From the NCBI GenBank assembly GCA_963930645.1, contig OZ005652.1, forward strand, positions 269,740,006 to 269,804,005: DNA of 64,000 bases, read 5' to 3'. The stretch is from Salticus scenicus (Eukaryota > Arthropoda > Arachnida > Araneae > Salticidae). This document shows positions 32,880 to 44,862 of the stretch, in pieces. The position numbers and the translations under genes were made by a program. The notes beneath the pieces are model-generated. The model was not told where the DNA came from. It ran no database searches and worked only from the letters and a program-made list of their open reading frames with translations. The first letter of the stretch is position 1, and each line of letters begins with the position of its first letter.

Positions 32880-34160
32880 CTCCTGAACTAAATGTACCCT
32901 ATGCTTTACGAGAAAAAGTCGAAAAAGAACTTGGTGACCTCGAAGCAGTTGGAATAATATCTAAATCAATTACAAGTGATTCGGGATCACCGTTGGTTGT
33001 AGCGGATGGAACAGTTCGGCTTTTTGTTGACTATAAAGTTGGAGTTAATGATCAATATTCATTAATACAAAAGATCCAATAAAGAAAATCGATGAAGTAT
33101 TAAACAGTCTTAGGAATTCGAAGTATTTCTGCAAGCTAGACTTCTTTAAAGCATACCTTCACTTAAAAACTGATGATGAGAGCAGCATTATCCAAACTAT
33201 TTCGACACATCGAGGGACATACAACATGAATAGGTTAAGCTTTGGAATTAAACCTGCACCAGCTGAGTTTAATCGGATAATTGATCAAATCCTCAAGGGT
33301 ATAGCAAAAAAAATCGCTTATTTCGATGATATTGCCGTTCATGGTAAAGCAAAGAAGAATACTCAAAGAATCTCCTTGTATGTCTAGAAAGATTGTCACT
33401 ACGATTTACACGTGAATAGCAAGGAATGTGAATTTTTTCAAACAAAAATTGAATATTTAGTTCATGTAATAGAAAACAATAAGATACCACGGTCACCTAC
33501 AAAAGTTGAAGCTATAACGCACATGCCACGACCAAAGAATGTTCAAGAACTGCGACAATTTTTAGGTATGGTTACTTACTATTATCGATTCATACCAAAC
33601 AATTCGACCACTACTTACCCTTTACGGAAACTTCTGCGCAAACATCAGCGATTTTGCTGGAATAAAGAAAGTGAACAAGTTTTCATTAAGCTTAAAGAAG
33701 AGATATCCAGTGACAAGTGCTAGTACCTTTCAATCCCGATTTACCTGTTACACTGGCGACAGATGCTAGTCCAGTCGGAGTTGCTGCTATCTTATCACAT
33801 ATCATCGATCATGTAGAAAAGCTAATCCTTTCGCTTCCCGTTTCCTAACAGAAGCTAAAAGTAATTTTTCTCAACTTGACCGAGGAGCTTTAGCAATCGT
33901 ATTTGGATTTTCGCATTTTTTCGATTACCTTTATGGTAGACATTTCATCCTCATCACTGATAACCAGCCTTTATCCAGGATATTTCATCGAAAAGCAAGA
34001 CTTCCAAAAATGACACCAGCTCGACTGCGCTATGCTTCTTATTTAGCTGAATTTGATTACATTGTCAAATTTAGAAAAGGATTAAAAAATCAGAATGTAG
34101 ATTGTTTATCTGGATCTTCTATTAACCAGAATTACGCATCTCCAGACATGTATATATAAA
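32880..34160 (+). pseudogene. Ty3/gypsy reverse transcriptase and RNase H remnant
   Basis: RT blocks appear in order across frameshifts: GDLEAVGIISKS, SGSPLVV, CKLDFFKAYLH, SFGIKPAPAEFNRI and the catalytic YFDDIAVHG near 33320. Ty3/gypsy elements usually have YxDD with Leu, Ile or Met at the second place, so Phe is a mild oddity. Then come PKNVQELRQFLGMVTYYYRFIPN (33412-33723 frame) and RNase H with LATDASPVGVAAIL near 33755. Stops at about 33079 and 33388 and shifts near 33720 and 33830 destroy the frame. Confidence 0.82.
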
Positions 34161-34379
34161 CAACGAAGTTCATGAAATATTTTTGAAATATCAACTGAAA
34201 CTCTAACTGCAGATGCTATTATACGATAAATAGAAAACGATCAGGAGTTGCCACAGATTAAACAAGAACTTCAATGAAGTTCCATAAACAGAGATTACAT
34301 TTTGGATAATGGGATTTTATTTAAGAATAATCGCATTGTAATACCGAAAAAACTACAGCCAGTGGTCCTAAAAGAATTA

Positions 34380-35388
34380 CATTCCACACATATTGGAATA
34401 ACAAAAAGGAAACAGTTAGCTCGACGCTAATGTATATGGAAGAATATCGACAAGGACATAGAAATCATGATAAAATCTTGCCCGGATTGTTCTTCAGTGA
34501 GACAAAATCCTGCGAAAGCCCCCCTTCACCACTGGGATTTACCAATTAACAATTGGGATAGAAATCATATCGATTTGCAGGTCCTTTCGAAAAATTTTAT
34601 TCTTTGAAATCAAATTTGAAAAGAAAGCTCCGAAAGCCGAAATTATACTGAAAATAATTAAAGAAATTTTTGCAATGCAGGGATATCCACTAGTTATGGT
34701 TTCTGATAACGCTTCAATTTTTACAAAAGACACATTTAAATATTTCTGTCGTATTATTGGAATAAGGCAAACATTTATCGCACCAGGACATCCAGAAACT
34801 AATGGACTTACTGAATATAACATGCAAACACTTAAAGGTCGACTAAAAGCAATGGATACAGAAAATCTTCCCATCCGCTTAAAACTTTAAAAGATTCTTT
34901 TCTGATATCGAGCAACGTCTTTAGCAAATGGGAAGTCACCAGCAGAAATTTATCTAAATCACCAAATTCGTATTATAATTAACGCAATGTTTCCAGAGTA
35001 TGAAAAGAAATCTGAACAGATCAGACCTCACACTCAAATAATTCATGTGGGGGAGAGAGTGAGAGCAAAATTCTTTATAAACAATAAAACCATATGGAAA
35101 CTAGGAATTATAACTAGAAGACTTGGACATATTCACTATATAGTTCAATTAGATGAAGGCAGGGAATTCAAGAAACACATTAATCAACTACAGAAATCAG
35201 ATGTTCAAAGGGAAAATGTAGCATCGCCATCAGTTTCACACCAGAAATCCTTCCATAACACAAATCATGACCCTGTATATTACCAAGTTATCAAACGTCA
35301 AGGAAATGAGTTGAATACATATCCAAACACAGATCAACCTCAGATTCGCTCACCACCTGTGCAAATATCTACTAGAATGAGGCATTAA
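34380..35388 (+). pseudogene. Ty3/gypsy integrase remnant
   Basis: The N-terminal zinc-binding site is visible as LHSTHIG and SCPDCSSVRQNPAK (HHCC). The core has VSDNASIF with one catalytic Asp and NGLTEYNMQTLK with the Glu. The last open frame (34987-35388) has a chromatin-side C-terminal domain: VGERVRAKFFINNKTIWKLG, ITRRLGHIHYIVQLDEG and INQLQ. It ends RSPPVQISTRMRH. TAA and shift lesions lie near 34428, 34590 and 34888. Confidence 0.82.
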
Positions 35389-35446
35389 TCAGCATACCAA
35401 CAAGAATATATTTTATCTTAAGGGTTGACTCGGCACTGTATTTTTT

Positions 35447-35578
35447 AAGTGGGGGAGAATTATTGTATCCCCTTGGTTACCTATTTCTATTTCTCAAGAG
35501 ATTTGTACTTTACAAAAAGGAATGTGGCAACATAGAAAAAACTTATTCTATTATTCTATTTACGTCCATTACATCTAC
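35447..35578 (+). repeat. 3' LTR-like repeat
   Basis: Counterpart of 31191-31327, preceded by TTGACTCGGCACTGTATTTT. Similarity stops at 'cattacatctac' where the sequence changes to 'aataacctgtcggg'. Confidence 0.8.
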
Positions 35579-37175
35579 AATAACCTGTCGGGCGAAATAG
35601 GGCGAAAAAAATAAATTTAACTCAGTTAAGTTAGTAAAAGTCACATTTAATTAAAATGAAACACGAACAATCATCAAATATACAGTCTAACAGATTACAT
35701 AATAACAGTGAGCATGTGCTGTTTTACAGTACACAATTAGCAGGTAGTAGCACGATAATTAAGTTGGGATAAACCATCTCAATACTGGGAGTTAATAAAT
35801 TATTGATATCAAAACAAAATAAGGTTAATCTCCAAAATTAGAGTTTATAAGTGTCGAATGGCCATTTTTAGGAATATCCACTAGATTATGAATATATATT
35901 TTAATTTTCTTAAGCTCCTGTTCTGCTATATAATGTTATCACCCAGCAGTCAATGTATAAAGATTAAACCATAATTATTAAACCACATTTAAGCCATAAT
36001 TATTAAACTATATTTAAACCATAATTATTAAACCATACTTTAAACTTTAAACCATATATTAAGATAAAATTGCTGTTAATTTATAATCATAAAGATTTAG
36101 TAATGATTAAAGGTACTTGAATTGCATTTTTTTATACATTAAATAAAAAGCAAAAATACTGACATTTTCATAATTTAAAACATGATATTTTGATTATTTT
36201 GAATCTTTAAAATAAAATATTTAAGAAACACACAATTAATTTTTTCTAATTATTATAAATATGTGTTCCCTAATATTTCGAATGCTGTTTTTGTTTTACA
36301 AATTTTGTTTTTATTTTAAATATTTGGAACTGCTGTGGCAAGTTTTTATAATGAATATATTAGTGCAAACACGTTTTTTGAATCGTAAAAATTTAATACT
36401 TAATTTCATAATTATAGTAAATATAATCAAATTACATCTTTAAATACGATATCTGTTAAAAATACTTTAAATGAAATTTAAATATATATATATATATACA
36501 CACACACACAACAAAAAATAAAAAGAGTTTCAGTTGCCTTCGTTTAGGAAAGATATTTTCTTGAAAAGTGCGATCCATAAAATTTAAATCATTAAAAACT
36601 GTCGTGTAAAGAGTTTTGCATTATACTATTAGCTCACTTTTATGAATATATGTATGTGTGCATTATTTTAAATCATAAATACTTGGAACAGTTGTAATAT
36701 ACTTCTGAATGCGTTAGTTTACAATAAAAAGTATTTCTTTTACAAAAACTCAGGAAATAAGTAAATGAGTATAAAGAAAATTTAACCGAATTACTACTTT
36801 AAAATGTACCATTTATTTAAAGTTGTGTGTGAAATATCAGGGCATTTACTAAAGAGGCATAAATTGACTGAGAAACATTTTTTACAATTTGGACTCCATT
36901 ACTCTTTATAAACTGCTTGAAAACACTATACTTAATAGCTTTTGGAATTGCTGCTTAAACTGCATATTACATTGAAAATATCTTTAAAGCATTTTCTCCA
37001 CAGTTTTATTCCAAAATAGAGATTAGTGTTAAAATTTTTAGGGATTGTAGAAAAGTAAAGAAGACAGTTTTAAGTTCGCCAATATTACAGACATTAGAAA
37101 TTCCATTTATTTGACGAGAAATCATTCTGGAAAGGAAGAAATCAGAGAAGAAATTTAAAAAATAGTTTGAGTTGC

Positions 37176-37213
<38 letters not shown>

Positions 37214-38090
37214 GGTAATTGTTGAAAGTGAAATCCGAACACATTTTTCTTATGTCGAAAAGTAATTTTTGGTTATTTTCTGTTTGTGTAAGAGATTGAA
37301 TTTTGAGTGCTTATCTTTACAAAAATATTTGAAAAAATTGAGAATATGAGTATTCGTCATTTTGGAATGTTTGTTTTTGAGTTTTGACAATTTGATAAAT
37401 AAGTTTTAAATTAAACAAATTCTAAAGTCATGTTAGTAGTGTGGAACCTCTTAATATCAATAGTACTTAAAAAAAAAAAAAAATGTTTTATAGATTAAAT
37501 GTTTACATAACATTTTTAAGTATCAATTAGAAAAATAAAATCACTGAAAAAGGCCTAACTTTGCGTAAATAAATTTCTTAATTGTCCAATAATGAAAAGT
37601 CGTATTACTTAATAATTTTCTTTAGTTTCGATAAATCTTATACATTTTTAATAGAAATTCATTCAAATATATATCTCAATTTCTGTTTGTCTCAAATGTA
37701 AAAAAATAAAATATCTTTAGCTATGCATACAATTTTAGTCTTACTTGTTCTTTCTAAAACCATGAATAATGAGGATACATAGGGAATGATTTGCAGTACT
37801 TTAAATTGTTACTTGATATTACAATATGCTGCATCACATTTGCTATTTAAAATATATTTCTGATTCCAAATACTAAAACATCATTAGTGTTTAAAAATAT
37901 ATTTTTTCTTTTTTACAATTTTTATGTTTGCATATTAAGTTGAAAATCTATAAAAAGTCAAGCCTCTCTATATATTTTAGTGTATATGTGTTTACTTTGA
38001 GAGGCTTTTTATTGAAATTGGATTTTGGCTTCGCGTCTTCGTGTCACGCTAAAAAATGCCTCAACTTTGAAGCAAATATAAGCAATCTCT
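35579..38090. other. AT-rich intergenic DNA
   Basis: No gene is seen. Contents: a short 'aaaccataattattaaacca' repeat (about 35965-36055), TA/CA microsatellite (36483-36512) and A-runs (37179-37210 and 37470-37483). 35606-35695 resembles 29894-29990. Confidence 0.4.
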
Positions 38091-38095
38091 TTCTT

Positions 38096-38531
38096 CGCTT
38101 GTTGGTTCAGCTGGTTAGAGTGCCATGTTGATAACGCGATGGTCCTCAGTTCTACCCTCGAAGGACCGATGTGTTATTTTTTTTTAGATAATTAATAGAA
38201 AATGTGTCACAGTATTCTAAAAATGTTTTAAGAGGGTTTTTTTTTTTTTTCTTTTTAAGAAGCTTGTTATAGTTACTTAAAAAGCACAAAATAAAAATTT
38301 AAGTAATGAAATATTTTAGGAGTTTTTTATTGAAATTGAACCACATTAAAATAAATGCAAGCAAGCCTTTTCGTCCCTCGATTGCTCAGTTGATTAGAGC
38401 GTCATGTTAATATTGCGGTGGTCGTGGGTTCGATCCTTGAAGACCGATGAGTTATAATTTTGCAGATAAGATGTCAATTATAAAAAGAAAAATCGTTCAT
38501 TTTCTACACTGCATCCTAAAAAAATTTTGAT

Positions 38532-38540
<9 letters not shown>
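38096..38540 (+). repeat. Two tandem tRNA-like repeats followed by T-runs
   Basis: Two tRNA-like heads lie about 280 bases apart. The first (about 38100-38172) has GGTTCAGCTGGTTAGAG and a loop TTGATAA. The second (about 38373-38450) has a good A-box-like TTGCTCAGTTGATTAGAGC, a loop TTAATAT and a B-box GGTTCGATCC (38428-38437). They resemble tRNA-Ile in the anticodon region. Each is followed by 'gatg(t/a)gttat', a T-run and 'aaaagcacaaa(t/a)(a/t)aaaaattta'. Stems are poorly paired, so these are pol-III-derived repeats and not functional tRNAs. Confidence 0.65.
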
Positions 38541-38567
<27 letters not shown>

Positions 38568-38885
38568 GGATTTTTAGTTACTAAAACGCACAAATTAAAA
38601 ATTTAAATAAATAGTAATAAAAAAAAATGAAAAATACTAGAACTTTTTTATTGGGGAGTCCTAAAAAGCCCATAGTAAAATTTTATTCATGCTGACACAT
38701 GTTGTAAAAAATAAAAGATTAAACACTGAAAAAAAATTAATGGAAAAATATAGATATTTCGTATTTGCAGGAGATGAAAAAAAAAATTAACATTTTAAAT
38801 ATTTTAAAAAGCATTCGAGAACAATATTCTTTTTGTATTTGTTAGATTTTTCCAGCATGTTCTTGACTTATCTTGACTGTTCTTT

Positions 38886-38950
38886 GGCTTTTGGTTAGAG
38901 CGTCACACTCATAGCGCGATGGTCTTGGGTTCAATCCTCGAAGGCGAATG
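38886..38950 (+). pseudogene. tRNA-like sequence in unit 1
   Basis: GGTTAGAGCGTCACACTCAT then AGCGCGATGG and B-box GGGTTCAATCC (38927-38937), followed by TCGAAGGCGAA. The D-arm start is shortened (TTTGGCTTTTGGTTAGAG). The loop would show CAT as anticodon, but the stem has mismatches. Related to the two heads at 38.1-38.45 kb. Confidence 0.55.
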
Positions 38951-39027
38951 TGTTACTTTTTTACATATAATTGAAAGAAAAGATATTTATTGATAAAAGA
39001 GAATCTCTCGTTGTCTACACAACATCC

Positions 39028-39065
<38 letters not shown>

Positions 39066-40169
39066 TAAATAAAAAGCACAAAATAAAAATTTAAGTAAAA
39101 AAAAAAAAAATAAAAAAATAAATAAAACATTTTTTAACTTTAAAAACTTTTTGTTTTGGAGCCCTAAAAAGCTTAAAATAAAAATTTATTCCATCAAAGA
39201 CATTCTATAAAGAATTGGAAGTTTCAGCACTAAGGAAATTTTAGAGAAAAATATAGAATTTCACTTTTGCAAGAGATGAAAATTTTTAAAATTTTTAAAT
39301 GATTTAAAAGTCTGTCGAGACCAATATTCTTATTTATTATTTTCTGTATGGTTATACGTTAAGTCACAAATTTCAAAGATCTCGAAAATTTTTTTAAATT
39401 ATCTTGATTATTTATAAATTTTCACCTCTTGCAAAAGTGAAATATCTGTATTTTTCTCTAAAATTTACTTAGTGTTGAAACTTTCATTTCTTTATAGCAT
39501 GTCTTTGCCAGAAATAATTTTTGTTTTATGCTTTTTAAGGCTCCACAATAAAAAGCTTCTAATGTTTAATTTTATTTTTAATTTTTATTCGGTTTATTCG
39601 GTCAATTTATTTAAAAAATTCATATTCGAAATTTGAAAAAATCTCAATGTGTTCCACACCTGAGAAGGACCAAAGTACCCTTCTGCTAAGATTTGCAGCT
39701 CTGTGATCAGTAGCGTGTGCACCAGACAACACAGTTACACATACAGATAATTCTCTTTATTTATATAGATTGTAAATATTTTCTGAGAAAAAAATATAAA
39801 TAGCTAGAATAAGATGATATATCATAGAAATGAATTTGACTGTCAAAATTCTAACATTTTATCTTTTCAAGTGCTTTTTCAAACGAAAGTGACGCCACAA
39901 AATTTAATTATTGAAATGATAAAACATTTCTTCTTCTACTTCTTCTTCTTTTTTTTTTTTTAAATCTTTAAAATATTTGAATGACATTCCTCTCTCTCTC
40001 TCTATATATATATATACATAATTAATGTTTATTTTTAAGTAATGTAATAATGTTCAACATTTAAACTTACGACTACTATAAATTTTCGTTTAAAATACTT
40101 TTCTGTAACAATTAAATCTTACATAAAGTCTATAAGCGAACATTTATTGAAATTCTTTTTTTTTTTTTT

Positions 40170-40710
40170 GCTGATACAATCCGCGTTTGTAATGATCGAT
40201 AAATGGCGCTTTTTCAGTTTTTGTTGTTAGTAAATATTATAGCCACGTGTATGTATTATTGTTCTTTTTGTTATTCTACTTAATATCCGTACTATAATTT
40301 CTCCCCTATTACATCATGGAAAATTGATTGCTTTTGGAAAAAAATATTTCAGTTTATTCAAAGTTCGATCGGAAATAGATTTTTAACTGAAGTTGAACAA
40401 ACATTAGTTTCAAATCATCTGATTAATTCTTTACTTCCATTAGCCGAAGCAACTGAAATTTTAAATTTGTCATTTGGAAATAAATGGAAGCTTAATTCTG
40501 GATTTCTTGGTCCTTTGGAGTTACACTGTAGCACACAACAGTATGTGTTATCTTTCTTACCGGATTTATTCATTTTTATTCATGATAAATATGTGAAACT
40601 AAACATCGGCAGCAATGGCGGCTGGATGGAAGCCGAATTAAAGCATGTTTATTGTAATTCCACGTTAGCCCACCAGAGGGCGAGCATTTCATTACAATCG
40701 CGGATTGACG

Positions 40711-40711
<1 letters not shown>
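40170..40711 (+). repeat. Inverted-repeat element with open frame, unit 1
   Basis: The left arm ACAATCCGCGTTTGTAATGA (after a T-run) pairs with the right arm TCATTACAATCGCGGATTG (before an A-run), with GGCGC and GGGCGAGC further in. Between them a frame is open from 40284 to 40754 (156 codons) without an early ATG. It contains LTEVEQTLVSNHLINSLLPL, FLGPLELHCSTQQYVLSFLP and GSNGGWMEAELKHVYCN. An acceptor-like TATTTCAG (40345-40352) and a donor-like GACGTAAAA (40708) flank it, so a captured exon is possible. I recognise no family. Confidence 0.6.
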
Positions 40712-40741
<30 letters not shown>

Positions 40742-41677
40742 CAATACTGCTTAAAAAGTTGACGTCATATTTAGAAGAAACTTTATATTCAATGAAATGC
40801 TAAGAATCTTAAATTGCCTCAGCTCAAGACAATTTATATGAATATTATTTCCCGCAAGATGGTGTTAATGTTCTAAATTATAATTAATTTTGTTTTCTCT
40901 TCATGTTTTCTGCAATATTGTTAATTTTCACAGTACAAGAAAAATTCTGTTAATTTCATTTTATTCCATTAAAAAAAAAAAAAAAAAAAAGATATATTTT
41001 AGTTACATTAATTCTTATTTAAATGTAAATTAGATTTATCAATGTTTTATGGTAGGTTAGATTATTTGTGCTCCCTCCATAACTGCATATTGGGATATTA
41101 GAAACTTTATGAGCGCTGATACAACTCAACTCCTTATTTGCAATGTTTTGCTAATGTCTATGAGGCTAGAATTTGTTTTAGGTTAGCAATAGTGTTCTTT
41201 AGATTTGTGTATTGTATTTCATTATTAATTTTTTTCACTCGTGAGGTTGGAGAGTCATCTTGTTATTTTACTTTAATAACAACTAAATTTTGAAACCTTT
41301 CATTTATATTTGCCCCTTTTCCAGATAGTCTCTTCCTAGTGATAAATCTTCTCTATTTGAACATATTTCGAATATTTTGCCTGAATTTGTTTCAGTATTC
41401 TTTTTTTTTTTTTTTTAAGGTATTGTTGTATGCTTTTAAAAGCTATTTTTAGTTTCACTCACTCTATAATGGTCTTATTTATTGTAATAATTTTCGACAA
41501 TATTTTATGAATAATGTTTTGGTAAGTCAGGTTAATTTTTCAAATTAAATTAAAACTATTACCTGTTAAACCTTTTCATATCATTTTAAAAATTGTCACA
41601 AGTTATTTAATTTAGTTTTATATAATTTAATTTTGGTTATCGAGGATTTCAGGGGTATTTTATATTTTTTTATTCTA

Positions 41678-42626
41678 CTAGGGGACTCTGCCCCCTGCTC
41701 GCTCCGCTCATCAACCACCGAGGGAGGCTTCTCCTCCCCCCAACTCACTTTACTTATTATCAAATGCAAAGCTCTGCCCGCCTAGTCGCTGCTTTCTTTC
41801 ACTGAAAAGAAATATTAATAGTGCAAATTACAAAACGAAATCAGAAAATTATTATAGAAATTCTCATATTCAATGTCAAATTGAAATGTGTAATATTTAT
41901 ATATATATTTTTTAATAGAAAGATTCATACTATCTAGACAATTTTGCATTACAGCTTTAGTATATGACTCTTATTATTTCTTCTTTACAACCTCGGATCC
42001 TGACCGTGGTATCCCTTAGTCTGCAGAGCACCGAGAAAGTAATTGGAAGATTGCGGGATCTGTCCTCGAGCCGGCCAAATTCATCGAGTGCACTAATGGT
42101 GGCTGGTGCACGTAAAATATGACTTGGCCACCATATCCTCCATGTTCCCATCAAAATCTCCCGCGACCAAAGCGGGGGAGACATCCCCTTCATGTAGGAC
42201 CAAAATTGTGGTGGCTCGTCTCCGGAACATCCGTAGGGCTGCATCCCAGAACTTCACCAATTATCCATAGCGCAGTAATGGTGCGGCGTCAAACATAAGC
42301 TGCTTAGATATCGACCTACCTACAACCATGGATCATATGTTAATTTTCCCGTGCAAAATGACTTCATGACAGAAGAACAACGTCACTGGGAGAAACTTTT
42401 TTCAAAATGACAAATAGAGTACCTTCATACACTTGTCGTTTTTAGTTAATAACTTTTTTAATAAAAATGATAGAAATTTCTAAGCCGCTGAAATGTATTA
42501 TTTGGAGCATTCGGAACGCATTGATACCTGTGATGACGTGAAGGACCCTGCCCTCCGCTAGAAGATGCTGTCGCAGACAAAAAAAAATTACGCCAGTGAT
42601 AGGAACTTTTTTTTAATATATAGAGA
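41678..42626 (-). mobile_element. Helitron-like element, unit 1
   Basis: On the minus strand it starts TCTCTATATATTAAA (42626) and ends in a hairpin GGGGGCAGAGTCCCC followed by CTAG|T (41678-41681, plus-strand CTAG). A second GC palindrome (GGGAGGC/GCCTCCC type) lies just inside. The end sequences match the 3.3-kb element at 12632-15958. The 5' flank is T and not A, a deviation from the Helitron rule. A SINE-like block is carried inside. Confidence 0.55.
42008..42360 (+). repeat. tRNA-Thr-like SINE, unit 1
   Basis: The head GGTATCCCTTAGTCTGCAGAGCA, anticodon region and AAGATTGCGGGATC correspond to a tRNA; the body GGTGGCTGGTGCACGTAAAA...CTTGGCCACCATATCC...TCTCCCGCGACC follows. In this unit the anticodon loop reads GAGAAAGTAA, more decayed than in units 2 and 3. 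Confidence 0.55.
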
Positions 42627-43001
42627 AATATTTACTACTTTGTTACAACATACATATATAAATCTTTTTTTTTTTTTTTTTAAGGGTTTTTTAGTTACTA
42701 AAACGCACAAATTAAAAATTTAAATAAATAATAATAAAAAAAAATGAAAAATACTGGAACTTTTTTATTGGGGAGTCCTAAAAAGCCCAAAGTAAAAATT
42801 TATTCATGCGGACACATGTTGTAAAAAATAAAAGATTAAACACTGAAAAAAATTAATGGAAAAATATAGATATTTCGTATTTGAAGGAGATGAAAAAAAA
42901 AATAATAACATTCTAAATATTTTAAGAAGCATTCGAGAACAATATTCTTTTTGTATTTGTTAGATTTTTCCAGCATGTTCTTGACTTATCTTGACTGTTC
43001 T

Positions 43002-43066
43002 TTCGCTTTTGGTTAGAGCGTCACACTCATAGCGTGATGGTCTTGGGTTCAATCCTCGAAGGCGAA
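43002..43066 (+). pseudogene. tRNA-like sequence in unit 2
   Basis: Same as unit 1 except GCGTGATGG in the anticodon arm. The B-box GGGTTCAATCC is retained. Confidence 0.55.
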
Positions 43067-43145
43067 TGTGTTACTTTTTTACATATAATTGAAAGAAAAG
43101 ATATTTATTGATAAAAGAGAATCTCTCGTTGTCTACACAACATCC

Positions 43146-43181
<36 letters not shown>

Positions 43182-44286
43182 TAAATAATAAGCACAAAAT
43201 AAAAATTTAAGTAAAAAAGAAAAAAATAAAACATTTTTTAACTTTAGAAACTTTTCGTTTTGGAGCCCTAAAAAGCTTAAAACAAAAATTTATTCTATCA
43301 AAGACATTCTATAAAGAATTGGAAGTTTCAGCACTAAGGAAATTTTAGAGAAAAATATAGAATTTCACTTTTGCATGAAATGAAAATTTTTAAAATTTTT
43401 AAATGATTTAAAAGTTTTTCGAGATCAATATTCTTATTTATTAGTTTCTGTATGGTTATACGTTAAGTCACAAATTTCAAAGTTCTCGAAAATTTTTTAA
43501 ATTATCTTGATTATTTATAAATTTTGACCTCTTGCAAAAGTGAAATATCTGTATTTTTCTCTAAAATTTACTTAGTGTTGAAACTTTCATTTCTTTATAG
43601 CATGTCTTTGCCAGAATTAATTTTTGTTTTATGCTTTTTAAGGCTCCACAATAAAAAGCTTCTAATGTTACATTTTTTTTATTTATTTATTTTTTTTTTT
43701 TTCGGTTTATTCGGTTTTTTATTTGTTTATTCGTTCAATTTATTTAAAAAATTCATATTCGAAATTTGAAAAAATCTCCATGTGTTACACACCTGAGAAG
43801 GACCAAAGTACCCTTCTGCTATGATTTGCAGCTCTGTGATCAGTAGCGTGTGCACCAGACAACACAGTTACACAGACAGATAATTCTCTTTATTTATATA
43901 GATTGTAAATATTTTCTGAGAAAAAAATATAAATAGCTAGAATAAGATGATATATCATAGAAATGAATTTGACTGTCAAAATCCTAACATTTTATCTTTT
44001 CAAGTGCTTTTTCAAACGAAAGTGACGCCACAAAATTTAATTATTGAAATGATAAAACATTTCTTCTTCTACTTCTTCTTCTTTTTTTTAAAAAAAATCT
44101 TTAAAATATTTGAATGACATTCCTCTCTCTCTATATATATATGTATATACATAATTAATGTTTATTTTTAAGTAATGTAATAATGTTCAACATTTAAACT
44201 TACGACTACTATAAATTTTCGTTTAAAATACTTTTCTGTAACAATTAAATCTTACATAAAGTCTATAAGCGAACATTTATTGAAAT

Positions 44287-44320
<34 letters not shown>

Positions 44321-44324
<4 letters not shown>

Positions 44325-44862
44325 ATACAATCCGCGTTTGTAATGATCGATAGATGGCGCTTTTTCAGTTTTTGTTGTTAGTAAATATTATAGCCACGTG
44401 TATGTATTATTGTTCTTTTTGTTATTCTACTTAATATCCGTACTATAATTTCTCCCCCATTACATCATGGAAAATTGATTGCTTTTGGAAAAAAATATTT
44501 CAGTTTATTCAAAGTTCGATCGGAAATAGATTTTTAACTGAAGTTGAACAAACATTAGTTTCAAATCATCTGATTAATTCTTTACTTCCATTAGCCGAAG
44601 CAACTGAAATTTTAAATTTGTCATTTGGAAATAAATGGAAGCTTAATTCTGGATTTCTTGGTCCTTTGGAGTTACACTGTAGCACACAACAGTATGTATT
44701 ATCTTTCTTATCGGATTTATTCATTTTTATTCATGATAAATATGTGAAACTAAACATCGGCAGCAATGGCGGCTGGATGGAAGCAGAATTAAAGCATGTT
44801 TATTGTAATTTCACCTTAGCCCACCAGAGGGCGAGCATTTCATTACAATAGCGGATTGACGT
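44321..44862 (+). repeat. Inverted-repeat element with open frame, unit 2
   Basis: Same arms as unit 1. The frame is shared but ends at TAG (44849-44851) where unit 1 reads through TCG. Residue changes against unit 1 include P-to-S in FLPDLF and NST-to-NFT. Confidence 0.6.

Larger units (their letters stand above)
31191..35578 (+). mobile_element. Ty3/gypsy LTR retrotransposon, decayed
   Basis: Direct repeats at 31191-31327 and 35447-35578 (both starting AAGTGGGGGAGAATTATTGT) bracket remnants of gag, zinc knuckles, aspartic protease, RT, RNase H and integrase in the Ty3/gypsy order. Numerous stops and frameshifts show it is inactive. The repeats match for only about 135 bases and then diverge, so at least one LTR is truncated; no target-site duplication was found. 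Confidence 0.88.
38541..42668 (+). repeat. 4.1-kb tandem repeat, unit 1
   Basis: Starts in a T-run followed by 'agttactaaaacgcacaaattaaaaatttaaataaa', and the same start recurs near 42690 and 46830. The unit holds a tRNA-like sequence (38886-38950), a self-complementary block with 'aaaagtgaaat...' (about 39170-39560), an inverted-repeat element with an open frame (40170-40711) and a minus-strand Helitron-like element (41678-42626). Unit 1 differs more from units 2 and 3 than they do from each other, judged by eye in the Helitron-like part. Boundaries fall in T-runs and cannot be fixed to the base. Confidence 0.92.

Noticed and set aside
37006..37242. 78-codon minus-strand frame with a Phe-rich run
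   Set aside because: The Phe run is an A-homopolymer on the plus strand; the rest has no domain.
41957..42244. Recurring frames in the SINE region (MQPYGCSGDEPPQFW..., MHVKYDLATISS...)
   Set aside because: They occur in all three 4.1-kb units on both strands and follow the SINE body; no domain and no codon constraint is visible.
43524..43769. Hydrophobic frame MTSCKSEISVFFSK... repeated near 47665
   Set aside because: Contains T-run-encoded Phe/Leu stretches and comes from the tandem unit; its end changes with T-run length.
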